A DNA stretch of 46,695 nucleotides, taken from assembly GCA_964549495.1 (NCBI GenBank), contig CAZJWJ010000033.1:1-46695 (forward strand), written 5' to 3'. The notes below the pieces were generated by a model that was not told the origin of the DNA, made no database searches, and saw only the letters and a list, made by a program, of their open reading frames with translations. The position numbers and the translations under genes were made by a program. This stretch comes from JACKBJ01 sp964549495. Its GTDB lineage: Bacteria > Chloroflexota > Anaerolineae > Epilineales > Epilineaceae. Of this stretch, positions 8,148-16,480 are shown piece after piece (the first letter of the stretch is position 1; each line of letters starts with the position of its first letter).

Positions 8148-9289
8148 GCCGCAACGCCCTGTTCGCCTTGGCCGCCGCGCTCGGCCTGGCCATCGGGACC
8201 GGCTACCTGATCGGCACCCGGATGATCGGCGACTCGGGAGGTTCGGGTGGTTTGCTCGAGTCCTTCGGATCGCCCGGCGCTGACAGCCTCGACTGCTCTC
8301 GGAACCGGGACCTGATGGCCGTCGTCAACGGCCTGCCGGTGACCACGGTCGACGTCGATGCCGAGCTATCGGTGCAGAAGAGCCTGCAGGCCAGGCAGGG
8401 AGTCGTGATGCCGGAGGATCCGGAGACGCTGCGGAGCTTCCGCCGCGAGTTGCTCGATCAGGTGCTGGATCAGTACGCGCTGCTGGCGGCGGCCCAGGCG
8501 GCCGGCTACGATCTGACGACCGAGCAGGCCATGGCCGAGCTGCCCGCGCTGCTGCAGCGGTACAATGCCGACGCGGCGATCGTGCAACAGAATGCCCTCG
8601 CCGATGGCGTCAGCGAGGCTGGCTTTGCCAGCTGGGCGCGGCGGCAGGCGATCAACGGGCGCTACCTGCAAAGCCAGTCGCCCTATTCGCAGCCCTCCGA
8701 CGTGGCCGAGCGCATGCAGAAGGAAGGCCAGCTCGACCTGAGGATTTGCATGGGCGGACGGGCGGTCGTGCCGGCGACCGAAGGCCAGCCGGCACCCGAC
8801 TTCCAGCTGGCCACGCCGGAGGGCGGGAGCATGTCGCTGTCGGACTTCCGCGGGCAGGCGGTGATGATCAACTTCTGGGCCACCTGGTGTGCGCCATGCA
8901 AGGTCGAGATGCCGCTCTTCGTCAACGCCTACCAGCAGAACCCGGAGAAACTGGTGGTTTTGGCGGTGAACGTCGAGGAGTCGGCCCAACAGGTTCAGCC
9001 ATACGTGCAGCAAAACGGCTTGGTCTTCCCCGTGGTCTTGGATCAAGAAGGCCAGGTTTCCCTACTCTACCGGGTGCGTGCGCTGCCGACGACCTACTTC
9101 GTCGACGCAGATGGGATGCTGGTCCAGAAGCATCGCGGGGCCATCCTCAATCGGCCCCAGCTGCAGCCCTTCCTCGACCGCATCCTACCCGGCGCCGTGC
9201 AGGGCATGCGCTGGCCCGGTCTCGAGCCCTTCGCCGGATCGGTCCCGGGTCGCAGCCCGGTCGTTGACCCCCACTTCGGCGCCGGATAG
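8144..9289 (+). CDS. SurA-N-like / TlpA-type thioredoxin fusion
   Basis: 381 aa from a GTG start in a GTGA overlap. Residues 1-25 form an N-terminal anchor. Residues about 50-190 resemble the N-terminal helical domain of SurA/PrsA-type chaperones (VNGLPVTTVDVDAELSV, LLDQVLDQYALLAAA). No parvulin isomerase domain follows; instead there is a TlpA/ResA thioredoxin domain (about 205-355) with the active site WCAPC (Cys249, Cys252) and the cis-Pro region ALPTTYFVD. The redox domain probably faces outside the membrane and reduces or oxidises envelope cysteines; the chaperone-like part may present clients such as apocytochromes. It ends 59 bp before ccmE. Confidence 0.87.
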   Translation: MSRNALFALAAALGLAIGTGYLIGTRMIGDSGGSGGLLESFGSPGADSLDCSRNRDLMAVVNGLPVTTVDVDAELSVQKSLQARQGVVMPEDPETLRSFRRELLDQVLDQYALLAAAQAAGYDLTTEQAMAELPALLQRYNADAAIVQQNALADGVSEAGFASWARRQAINGRYLQSQSPYSQPSDVAERMQKEGQLDLRICMGGRAVVPATEGQPAPDFQLATPEGGSMSLSDFRGQAVMINFWATWCAPCKVEMPLFVNAYQQNPEKLVVLAVNVEESAQQVQPYVQQNGLVFPVVLDQEGQVSLLYRVRALPTTYFVDADGMLVQKHRGAILNRPQLQPFLDRILPGAVQGMRWPGLEPFAGSVPGRSPVVDPHFGAG

Positions 9290-9348
9290 AATCGGCCAGG
9301 CGGGCGCCAGGCGTCCCGCATCGAGCAAGCCGCAGCCAGGAGGATCCC

Positions 9349-9843
9349 ATGCAGATCCGCTACGTGCTGGGCGGCGGGCTGATCTTCGCCGCCATCATGA
9401 GCATGTCCATCGTCACCTACTTCCAGAATCAGGAAGCGTATTTGGGCGTCGACGAGCTGCTGGCCGATCCGGAGCGCTATGCCGAGGTGCAGCTCGATCC
9501 GGCCGGTGCCGCGGCCGCGCCCGGCCAGCCGGTCGGCCGGCGCATGCAGCTGCGCGGCATCGTGGACATGGACACCGTCGAGCGTCCCCGGGCCGGCCTC
9601 GAGATGCGCTTCGATTTGGAGGGCAAGGCAGGCGCCGTGCCCGTGGTCTACGAGGGCATCGTGCCGGACACCTTCGAGATGGCCGACACCGTGACGGTGG
9701 GCGGATACCTGACCGACAACGGTGTCTTCGCCGCCGAAGACCTCTTCGTCCAATGCCCCTCCAAGTACGAGGCGGTGCCACCGGGCCGGAGCCCGCATGG
9801 AGAAGGGCAGGAGGATGGGCCCGAGGCCCGCTTCGATGGCTGA
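9349..9843 (+). CDS. ccmE: Cytochrome c maturation haem chaperone CcmE (Cys type)
   Basis: 164 aa, with AGGAGG 6 nt before the ATG. One N-terminal membrane segment is followed by the CcmE OB-fold. The haem-binding motif is CPSKY at 136-140, i.e. C-x3-Y in place of the usual H-x3-Y; Cys variants are known from sulfate reducers and archaea. CcmE receives haem from CcmC and passes it to CcmF/H. The C-terminal tail is short and charged. It overlaps ccmF by 8 nt. Confidence 0.92.
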   Translation: MQIRYVLGGGLIFAAIMSMSIVTYFQNQEAYLGVDELLADPERYAEVQLDPAGAAAAPGQPVGRRMQLRGIVDMDTVERPRAGLEMRFDLEGKAGAVPVVYEGIVPDTFEMADTVTVGGYLTDNGVFAAEDLFVQCPSKYEAVPPGRSPHGEGQEDGPEARFDG

Positions 9844-11854
9844 AGTGTGGGTCTGGCCGCTGGCCGAGTTGGGCTACCTGGCGCAGGCGCTCTCGCTGGC
9901 CTTCTGCATCGTCGCCGCCGTCGTCTCGGCCATCGGGGCCACGTGGAATCGTCGGCGCCTGGTCCTGGCCGGCCGGCGCGCCATGCTGGCCTCGGCGGCG
10001 CTGGTCAGCCTGGCGCTGGCAGCCTTGATGGTCGCCTTCGTCATCGGCGACTTCTCGATCCAGTTCGTCTGGCAGACCTCGAGCCGCACCACGCCGCCCT
10101 TGTACATCTTCACCGGTATTTGGGGTGGGCAAGCGGGCTCGCTGCTCTTCTGGAGCTGGCTGATGGCGGTATTCACCGCTGCGGCGCTGCTCTTTCCCTG
10201 GCGGGCCGACCAGGCACTCTTGCCCTGGTTCACCGCGGTCTGTGCCCTGGTCACCGGATTCTTCCTGCTCCTGGTGACCTTCGCGGCCAACCCCTTCGAG
10301 CGCATGGCCGTATTGCCGCCGGACGGCAATGGCCTCAACCCACTGCTCCAACATCCGGGCATGGCCTTCCATCCGCCCATGCTCTACCTGGGCTTCACCG
10401 GCATGACCATTCCTTACGCCTTCGCCATGGCCGCCCTGCTCAGCGGCCGGACCGAAGCCGGCTGGATCCAGGCCTCCCGTCGTTGGATGCTCTTGGCCTG
10501 GGCCTTCCTTTCCATCGGTCTTGCCCTTGGCGGGCGTTGGGCCTACGACGTGCTGGGTTGGGGTGGCTACTGGGGCTGGGATCCGGTCGAGAACGCGGCC
10601 TTCATGCCCTGGATCGCGGCCACGGCCTTCCTGCACTCGGTCATGATCCAAGAGCGCCGCGGCAGCTTCAAGATCTGGAACATGGCGCTGATCATCCTGA
10701 CCTTCTGCCTGGTCATCACCGGCACCTTCCTGACCCGGGCGGGCCTGGTCTCCAGCGTGCACGCCTTTGCCGAGTCGGACATCGGCGGCTGGTTCCTGGG
10801 CTTCACCAGCCTGGTCGTCATGGGCAGCCTGGCACTCTTGTGGTGGCGCCTGCCGCGGCTGCGCGGTCAGACCCGGATCGAGCACGCCCTCAGCCGCGAG
10901 GGCGCCTTCATGGCCAACAACCTGCTCTTCATGGGCGCGCTCTTCGCCGTATTCTGGGGCACGCTCTTCCCGCTCTTCAGCGAGATCCTGACCGATCAGC
11001 GCGTCAGCGTGGGCCCGCCCTACTTCAACCGGGTGGCCATGCCCATCTTCGGCATGATCGTGCTCCTCATGGGCATCGGCCCCCTGACCGGCTGGCGCTA
11101 CAGCCAGCCCCGGCGGCTGGCGCGGCGACTGCTCGGGCCGGCCCTGGCCAGCCTGGGCATCGTGGCCCTGCTCTTCGGCTTGGGCCTGCGCCTGCCGGTA
11201 GCCCTGATCGGCTTCGCGATCTGCGCCTTCGCCGGCCTGGTCACGCTGACCGAGTTCCAGCGCGGCCTGCGCGCCAGGATGCGCCGCGGCGAGGGGCCCT
11301 TCCTCGCGCTCGGCCGGTTGGTCTCGCGCAATCGCCGGCGCTATGGCGGCTACCTGGTGCACATCGGCATCGTGCTGCTGGGGATCGGCATCCTCGGTTC
11401 ACAGCTCTACCAGATCGAGATGGACCGCAGCCTGGCCTTGGGCGAGTCGGTCGAGATCGGTCCCTTCCATCTGACCAACCGCGGGCTGGTGGCCCGCGAC
11501 ACGGCCGACAGCCAGATCGTCGCCGCCCGGCTCGAGGTCGAGCGGGGCGGCCGGCAGGTGGCCGTCCTCGAGCCGCGCAAGGAGGTCTTCCGCCTGCGCG
11601 AAGACCAGCCGATGACCATCCCGGCGGTGCACCACCGCCCGGCGCGCGATCTCTACACCTTGCTGGGCAGCTTCGATGCCCAGAGCGAGTCGGTGACGCT
11701 CAAGCTCTTCGTCAACCCCTTGATCAGCCTGGTCTGGTGGGGATTGATCGTCCTGGTGGCCGGCACCTTGGTGGCCAGCTGGCCCGATCGCGCCGAGGCT
11801 CGCCTGCTCGATCGCGAGCTCGACCGCCTGCTGGCCGGTCAGCCGGCGCGATGA
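9836..11854 (+). CDS. ccmF: Haem lyase subunit CcmF
   Basis: 672 aa from the ATG at 9836; an earlier in-frame ATG at 9815 has a poorly spaced GGAGG. It is a polytopic membrane protein with the tryptophan-rich WWD haem-handling motif WGGYWGWDPVEN at 242-253, flanked by conserved His-containing loops (for example LLQHPGMAFHPPMLY). The C-terminal part has the extracytoplasmic beta domain and a final membrane segment. Length matches the family (about 650). CcmF joins haem from CcmE to apocytochrome c thiols with CcmH. It sits between ccmE and ccmH; ccmA, ccmB and ccmC are not in this window. Confidence 0.96.
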   Translation: MAEVWVWPLAELGYLAQALSLAFCIVAAVVSAIGATWNRRRLVLAGRRAMLASAALVSLALAALMVAFVIGDFSIQFVWQTSSRTTPPLYIFTGIWGGQAGSLLFWSWLMAVFTAAALLFPWRADQALLPWFTAVCALVTGFFLLLVTFAANPFERMAVLPPDGNGLNPLLQHPGMAFHPPMLYLGFTGMTIPYAFAMAALLSGRTEAGWIQASRRWMLLAWAFLSIGLALGGRWAYDVLGWGGYWGWDPVENAAFMPWIAATAFLHSVMIQERRGSFKIWNMALIILTFCLVITGTFLTRAGLVSSVHAFAESDIGGWFLGFTSLVVMGSLALLWWRLPRLRGQTRIEHALSREGAFMANNLLFMGALFAVFWGTLFPLFSEILTDQRVSVGPPYFNRVAMPIFGMIVLLMGIGPLTGWRYSQPRRLARRLLGPALASLGIVALLFGLGLRLPVALIGFAICAFAGLVTLTEFQRGLRARMRRGEGPFLALGRLVSRNRRRYGGYLVHIGIVLLGIGILGSQLYQIEMDRSLALGESVEIGPFHLTNRGLVARDTADSQIVAARLEVERGGRQVAVLEPRKEVFRLREDQPMTIPAVHHRPARDLYTLLGSFDAQSESVTLKLFVNPLISLVWWGLIVLVAGTLVASWPDRAEARLLDRELDRLLAGQPAR

Positions 11855-11858
11855 GCCG

Positions 11859-12467
11859 ATGAATCGCGGCAAACTTCTCGCCGCTGCCCTCCTGCTCGGC
11901 CTGCTGGTGCTGCCGCTCGGCGCGACGGCGGTGACCCTGGCCCAGGAGGGGGCTCCGGCTGCCGGGTCCGAACTGCCCGAGGTGGGCAGCGGCACCGTCG
12001 AGGCCGCGGATCCGGTCGCGTCGGGCCAGGTCTCGGCCGAGGCGGTGGCCCGCGTGGCGCGAGAGCTCAACTGTCCGCTCTGCCAAGGCTACAACCTGCA
12101 GGATTGCCCGCTGACCGTCTGCGCCCAGATGCGCGCCCTGATCGCCCAGCAGCTGGCTGATGGCATGGCGCCCGAAGCGGTCATGGCCGGCTTCGTTGAT
12201 CAATACGGCCCCCAGGTGCTCAACGCACCGCCAACCCAGGGCGGCTGGATCCTGGTCTGGCTGACGCCGGCCTTGCTCCTGGCGATCGGGCTCTCGACCC
12301 TCGGCCTGAGCTGGCGCCGCCGCCGGACCGCGCCGGCATCGAACCCGCCCGAGCTTCCGGGGCGAGACGCGGCCGGTGATGCCGAGCAGGCCTCGGTCGA
12401 GGCCGCGTACGAGCTCGACGGCTACGCCGAACGCTTCGCGGCGATGGCACGCGGGTCCGAGCGATGA
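11859..12467 (+). CDS. ccmH: Cytochrome c maturation thiol protein CcmH
   Basis: 202 aa, starting 4 nt after ccmF. A signal peptide is followed by a spacer and the CcmH domain with ELNCPLCQGYNLQDCPLTVC; the redox pair is Cys72 and Cys75. Two further Cys (DCPLTVC) lie just after it. A membrane helix at about 128-148 (GWILVWLTPALLLAIG) and a cytoplasmic tail follow. CcmH keeps the apocytochrome CXXCH thiols reduced for haem attachment. ATGA overlap with the next gene. Confidence 0.94.
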   Translation: MNRGKLLAAALLLGLLVLPLGATAVTLAQEGAPAAGSELPEVGSGTVEAADPVASGQVSAEAVARVARELNCPLCQGYNLQDCPLTVCAQMRALIAQQLADGMAPEAVMAGFVDQYGPQVLNAPPTQGGWILVWLTPALLLAIGLSTLGLSWRRRRTAPASNPPELPGRDAAGDAEQASVEAAYELDGYAERFAAMARGSER

Positions 12468-13099
12468 GCGATGCGATCTCGACCGAGCCGATCTCGACAC
12501 AGGCGACCTCGACCGAATCGCGCCCTGGGTGGGCGGCTTGGCTCCTGGGGACCGGCATTCTGGGTGCCGCGGTGCTCCTGGTCATCTTCGGTCTGGCTCT
12601 GCAACGGGCATCGGGTGCCCTGGAGCCCGGTTCGCAGGCACCCGACTTCGAGCTGGAGACCTTCGAGGGCCGAACCCTCCGCCTGTCCGACTTGCGCGGC
12701 CAGGTGGTCGTGCTCAACTTCTGGGCTTCCTGGTGCGCGCCCTGCGCCATGGAAGCCCCCGAGCTCGAAGCCCTTTGGCGCGAATATCGGGATCGAGGCG
12801 TCACCCTGATCGGCGTGGCTTACACGGACACCCGGCCGGCCGCGCTGGACTACATCGAGCGCTTCGAGATCAGCTACCCCAACGGCATGGACCGCGCCGA
12901 CCGCATCTCGCGCAGCTACCGCCTCTCCGGGGTGCCCGAGACCCTGGTGATCGATGCCGAGGGTCGCATCGTGCCGCTGCGCTTGGGGCCTGGCGCACCG
13001 GTAGATCGCATGGTCGGTCAGCTGGGCGGCGAGCAAGCCTTGACTGGCACCGAGCTCCGGTCCCTGATCGACCGGTTGCTGGACGGGGCCGAGGGTTGA
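12464..13099 (+). CDS. ccmG: CcmG/ResA-like membrane-anchored thioredoxin
   Basis: 211 aa. The N-terminal anchor at about 24-45 is followed by a TlpA/DsbE thioredoxin domain with GSQAPDFELETFEGRTLRL, active site WCAPC (Cys91, Cys94) and the cis-Pro segment GVPETLVID. Position directly after ccmH and the membrane anchor suit the role of reducing CcmH or apocytochrome c. The window carries a second TlpA domain in the fusion at 8144, so the two may divide substrates. Confidence 0.88.
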   Translation: MSDAISTEPISTQATSTESRPGWAAWLLGTGILGAAVLLVIFGLALQRASGALEPGSQAPDFELETFEGRTLRLSDLRGQVVVLNFWASWCAPCAMEAPELEALWREYRDRGVTLIGVAYTDTRPAALDYIERFEISYPNGMDRADRISRSYRLSGVPETLVIDAEGRIVPLRLGPGAPVDRMVGQLGGEQALTGTELRSLIDRLLDGAEG

Positions 13100-13136
13100 T
13101 GCGCGCCTTCGAAGTCGGCTCCTACGGCCTTCGACG

Positions 13137-13676
13137 ATGAGCACGCTCGGGCTGCTCCTCTTCGGTCTGGTGTCGCTGGCCATCCTGGGCATCAGCAGCG
13201 CCTGGGTGCTGGCGCCCCTCTGGCGCGGTGGCCCGCCCGCGGAGCCCTCGGATCCGCGCGCCCTGGCCCTGCTGGAGCGCCGCGAGGCCCTCCTCGCCAG
13301 CCTCCGCGACCTGGAGGACGACCATCGCGACGGCCTCGTCGACGCGCGGAGCCACGCCAGCTTGCGGGCCGATCTGCTGCGGCGCGGCGGCGAGATCCTG
13401 GCCGCCCTGGATCGACTGGCCGACGAGCGCGCTGGAGAGAGTTCGCGCTTGGGTGCGGAATTGGAGACCGAGATCGCGGCCCTTCTCGGCGACGCCGGAT
13501 CGAGCGGGGCGCGGTCCGGTGATGCCGTGTCGGCCGGTCATGCCGCGGCCGCGACCGGACCGGAAGGCGACAACGATCCGCAGGGTGGCGCCGGCCAGGC
13601 GCGGGCCTGTGTGGGCTGCGGTCGCCGCCTGGCGGCCGATGCACGCTTCTGCGACGCCTGCGGGCAAGCGCAGTGA
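13137..13676 (+). CDS. CcmI-like membrane protein with C-terminal zinc ribbon
   Basis: 179 aa. One N-terminal membrane helix (about 5-27) precedes a charged helical region (RREALLASLRDLEDDHRDGL) that matches the N-terminal part of CcmI-type proteins. A Gly/Ala-rich linker leads to a zinc ribbon, CVGCG then CDACG, at the C-terminus. CcmI proteins hold apocytochrome c for haem ligation; the ribbon replaces the usual TPR region. No clear ribosome binding site; the gene starts 37 nt after ccmG and overlaps the next by 4 nt. Confidence 0.75.
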   Translation: MSTLGLLLFGLVSLAILGISSAWVLAPLWRGGPPAEPSDPRALALLERREALLASLRDLEDDHRDGLVDARSHASLRADLLRRGGEILAALDRLADERAGESSRLGAELETEIAALLGDAGSSGARSGDAVSAGHAAAATGPEGDNDPQGGAGQARACVGCGRRLAADARFCDACGQAQ

Positions 13677-15523
13677 GGTGCGACCGCTCGAGCGCCGGTC
13701 GCAAGACCCGCTTGGCCCTTGCCTCGCTCGGCCTGCTGCTCGTCCTGCTGGCCCCGCTCGCCAGGCCCCCGGTCCGAGCGCAGATGCCCCCGATGGCCGA
13801 CCTCACCCCGGCGCCGCTTGCGCTGCCTGCCGAGCCGCCGGACGCGGCGGCCGGCCTCGTCATCTACGGCGAGCGCTGCGCCAGCTGCCATGGCAGCCTG
13901 GGCCGTGGCGACGGCTCGATGCGCGATCGGCTGCCCGCCCCGCCGCCGAGCCTGGCCCATCCGGAATGGGCGCGCCTGGCCCGCGCCGCCGAGAGCTACG
14001 ACGTGGTGACCAACGGTCGCATCGAGCAGCTGATGCCCCCCTGGGGTGACGCCCTGAGCTTGCAGGAGCGATGGGATGTCATCGCCGGTCTCTGGTCCTT
14101 CTACGCCACTCCCGAACGCATGGTCCGCGGGCGGGAGGTCTGGCAGCAGGACTGCGCGAGCTGCCACGGGGAGCGCCCGGGTGCATCCGCGGCCGAGCAT
14201 CCACTGCCCCTCGGCCAGGCCGAATTCTGGATGCAGCGCAGCCTGAGCGACTTCGAATCGGTGCTGGGTCCCGGATCCAGGGCCCCGGCCGCGCACGAAG
14301 CCTCGCTAGGCTCGAGTGACGCGCGGCGGGCCGACGTGGCCGCCTATGCCCGCGGCGCCTTCTATCAGCCCCTTGCCTTCGAATCGCTGGCGCTGGGCGG
14401 CGCCATCGAGGGACGGGTGGTCAACGGCAGTTCCGGGGTCGAGACGGTGGCGGGCACCCGGATCCTGGCGGTGCCGGTCGGCGGCCCGGGAGACGAGATC
14501 CTGCCCACCGAGCCGATCACCACCGTCGCAGGCGAGGACGGTCGCTTCATCCTGCGGGACTTGCTCTGGGGGCCGGACATGGGCTATCGCATGGTGGCCA
14601 GCTACCAGGGCGCCGACTACTTCGACTCCGGCCTGCTGCGATTGCAGCCGGACGGGTCGGGTCGAGCGCGGGCCGAGGTCGAGATGGAGGTCTTCGCCAG
14701 CGACCCGGACCTCCGCCTGGAAGCGCGGCTCGGCCAGATCGTCGTATCGGCCGAACCGGACCGAGGCCGGCTTTCGGTGGCCGAGGCCTGGGTGATCCGC
14801 AACGCCACGGACCGGGCCAAGTCGGGTCCGGACGCGCTGGAGTTCGACCTGCCCGCTGGCGCGGTGGATGTGCGCTTCGACGATCCGCGCGTGCAAGCCA
14901 GCCTCCGCGTCGAGGAGGGGATGGTGCGCAGCTCGATGCCCATCCCGCCCGGCGAGACCGATCTGCTCTTCAGTTATGGTTTGCCCTACGGCAGCGCCAG
15001 CGTCGAGCTTCGGAGGCGCCTGGAGCACGACACCGACCGGCTCGAGTGGATCGTCCTGGGCGATGCCATCTCGATGGATAGCCCGCAGTTGGGCGAGCAG
15101 CAGAGCGAGACCCGCGGCGGCAGCCGGGTCCATCGGTCCAGCGGCGAGGACCTCGGCGCTGGCACGGAGATCCAGCTGCGGATCGAAGGCTTGCCCGCAC
15201 CGAGCGGGGCCAGCTTCAGCTTGCCCTTGGCGCCCTTGCCCTTCGAGCAGCGGCAGCTCGGTCTGGCCGCGTTGGTGCTGGCCGGTCTCACCCTCGTCCT
15301 GGCCCTACTTCCCATGGCCTCGAAACGCGCCGGGCCCTCCCCGGTCGCTCGCCGGGCCGGACTGCGCGGAGAGCGGGCGCGGCTCGTGGCGCGCATCGCG
15401 GACCTGGATCGAGCGAGGGCAGAGGGGCGCCTGACCGACGAGGACCACGCCAAGCGCCGCGCCCTGCTCTTCGATCGGGCCCTGGCGCTGGCCCGAGCCG
15501 AGCGGAGCCAGGAGGAATCGTGA
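13673..15523 (+). CDS. Secreted di-haem cytochrome c fused to membrane and CcmI-like segments
   Basis: 616 aa from a GTG start in a GTGA overlap. A signal peptide (about 12-36) is followed by two cytochrome c motifs, CASCH at 69-73 and CASCH at 161-165, with a candidate axial Met (LMPPW) between them. Next is a carboxypeptidase-regulatory-like beta domain (about 245-330), a further beta-rich domain, and one membrane helix (about 525-545). The cytoplasmic tail (LVARIADLDRARAEGRLTDE) resembles the helical start of CcmI. It is probably a membrane-bound electron carrier or a maturation partner; embedding within the ccm genes argues for a dedicated role. Confidence 0.83.
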   Translation: MRCDRSSAGRKTRLALASLGLLLVLLAPLARPPVRAQMPPMADLTPAPLALPAEPPDAAAGLVIYGERCASCHGSLGRGDGSMRDRLPAPPPSLAHPEWARLARAAESYDVVTNGRIEQLMPPWGDALSLQERWDVIAGLWSFYATPERMVRGREVWQQDCASCHGERPGASAAEHPLPLGQAEFWMQRSLSDFESVLGPGSRAPAAHEASLGSSDARRADVAAYARGAFYQPLAFESLALGGAIEGRVVNGSSGVETVAGTRILAVPVGGPGDEILPTEPITTVAGEDGRFILRDLLWGPDMGYRMVASYQGADYFDSGLLRLQPDGSGRARAEVEMEVFASDPDLRLEARLGQIVVSAEPDRGRLSVAEAWVIRNATDRAKSGPDALEFDLPAGAVDVRFDDPRVQASLRVEEGMVRSSMPIPPGETDLLFSYGLPYGSASVELRRRLEHDTDRLEWIVLGDAISMDSPQLGEQQSETRGGSRVHRSSGEDLGAGTEIQLRIEGLPAPSGASFSLPLAPLPFEQRQLGLAALVLAGLTLVLALLPMASKRAGPSPVARRAGLRGERARLVARIADLDRARAEGRLTDEDHAKRRALLFDRALALARAERSQEES

Positions 15524-15738
15524 TGAACCAGCTGCCGAGCGCTGCCGCCTACGTCCTGGGCGCCTACCTGGTGACGGCATTGCTGCTGGGCGCCTACATC
15601 GTCTCGCTGCATGCCCGTGCTCGGGCTGTCGCGCGCGAGTTGGAGGCCCTCGACGAGACGGCGGAGCCCTCGGTCGATGCGATGAGCGACGCGGAAATCT
15701 CCCGAGCATCTGGCGGGCCGTCGGAATCCAGCCGGTGA
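15523..15738 (+). CDS. CcmD-like small membrane protein
   Basis: 71 aa from the ATG at 15523, with AGGAGG 7 nt upstream; a GTG at 15520 is possible but too close to that site. One membrane helix (AAYVLGAYLVTALLLGAYIV) is followed by a basic and helical stretch (HARARAVARELEAL), the usual CcmD plan. CcmD helps release holo-CcmE from the CcmABC complex. It overlaps neighbours on both sides. Confidence 0.7.
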   Translation: MNQLPSAAAYVLGAYLVTALLLGAYIVSLHARARAVARELEALDETAEPSVDAMSDAEISRASGGPSESSR

Positions 15739-16421
15739 CCTGGATCGAGCGCCTGGTGATGGGCATGGCCAGGCGCTGGATGTCCATCTTCCTCTTGGTC
15801 ATCGCACTCTTCACGGCCCTGCCGGTGGCGGCGCCCCTGCTGGAAATGGCCGGACGGTCGCGCGAAGCCGCGTGGATCTACCTGGCCTACCGTGCCACCT
15901 GCCACCAGCTGCCGCATCACAGCTGGTTCATCGGGGGTCCGCGGGCGCAGTACTCCTGGGCTGAGGTCCGGCCCTACACCGGTCTCGCGGCCGACGAGGC
16001 GCTGAAGGCCTTTCACCGTCCGCTGCGCCATCCCGAGCTGGGCTATCAGCTGGCCTTCTGTCAGCGCGATCTGGCCATTTGGGGCAGCTTGCTGCTGGCT
16101 GCGGCCTTCTTGGCCTGGATTCGCGGTCGCGGACGTCGGCCCAAGCCCTTGGCCCTGCGCTGGTACCTGGTCGCCCTGCTACCCATCGCCGTCGACGGCT
16201 TGACGCAACTCGTCGGTCTGCGCCAGAGCAGTCCCTCCCTGCGCACGATCACCGGTGCCATCTTCGGCGCGGCCACGGCCTGGTTGGTGATCCCCCTGCT
16301 CGACGAGGGCTTCGGGGAGCTCGAATCCACCGAGGCGCGCACGCGCGCGCCGCAGGCGACGGGCGGACCGGACCCGGTGGGCGGACCGGACGTGAGGTAC
16401 GACGAAACACCCGGCCGCTAA
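15735..16421 (+). CDS. DUF2085 integral membrane protein
   Basis: 228 aa from a GTG in a GTGA overlap. Several membrane helices are present. Conserved features of DUF2085 are visible: CHQLPHHSWF, FCQRDLAIWG and a C-terminal helix with the pattern DGLTQLVGLRQSSPSLRTIT. The biochemical function is unknown. It is the last gene of the plus-strand redox block. Confidence 0.85.
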   Translation: MTWIERLVMGMARRWMSIFLLVIALFTALPVAAPLLEMAGRSREAAWIYLAYRATCHQLPHHSWFIGGPRAQYSWAEVRPYTGLAADEALKAFHRPLRHPELGYQLAFCQRDLAIWGSLLLAAAFLAWIRGRGRRPKPLALRWYLVALLPIAVDGLTQLVGLRQSSPSLRTITGAIFGAATAWLVIPLLDEGFGELESTEARTRAPQATGGPDPVGGPDVRYDETPGR

Positions 16422-16429
16422 GCCGGGTG
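16408..16429. terminator. Candidate bidirectional terminator hairpin
   Basis: CACCCGGC (16408-16415), loop CGCTAA, GCCGGGTG (16422-16429) form a perfect 8-bp stem that contains the DUF2085 stop codon. It lies between two convergent genes. There is no long T-run on either side (TTTCG on the minus strand), so termination strength is uncertain. Confidence 0.45.
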
Positions 16430-16480
16430 CTGGATTCGTCATCTTCGCGAGGTCCATTCGGACCCCATCTCGCGGCGAGG

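Noticed and set aside
9413..11362. A 649-codon minus-strand open frame
   Set aside because: Antisense to ccmE and ccmF; composition is low-complexity and no motif is seen.
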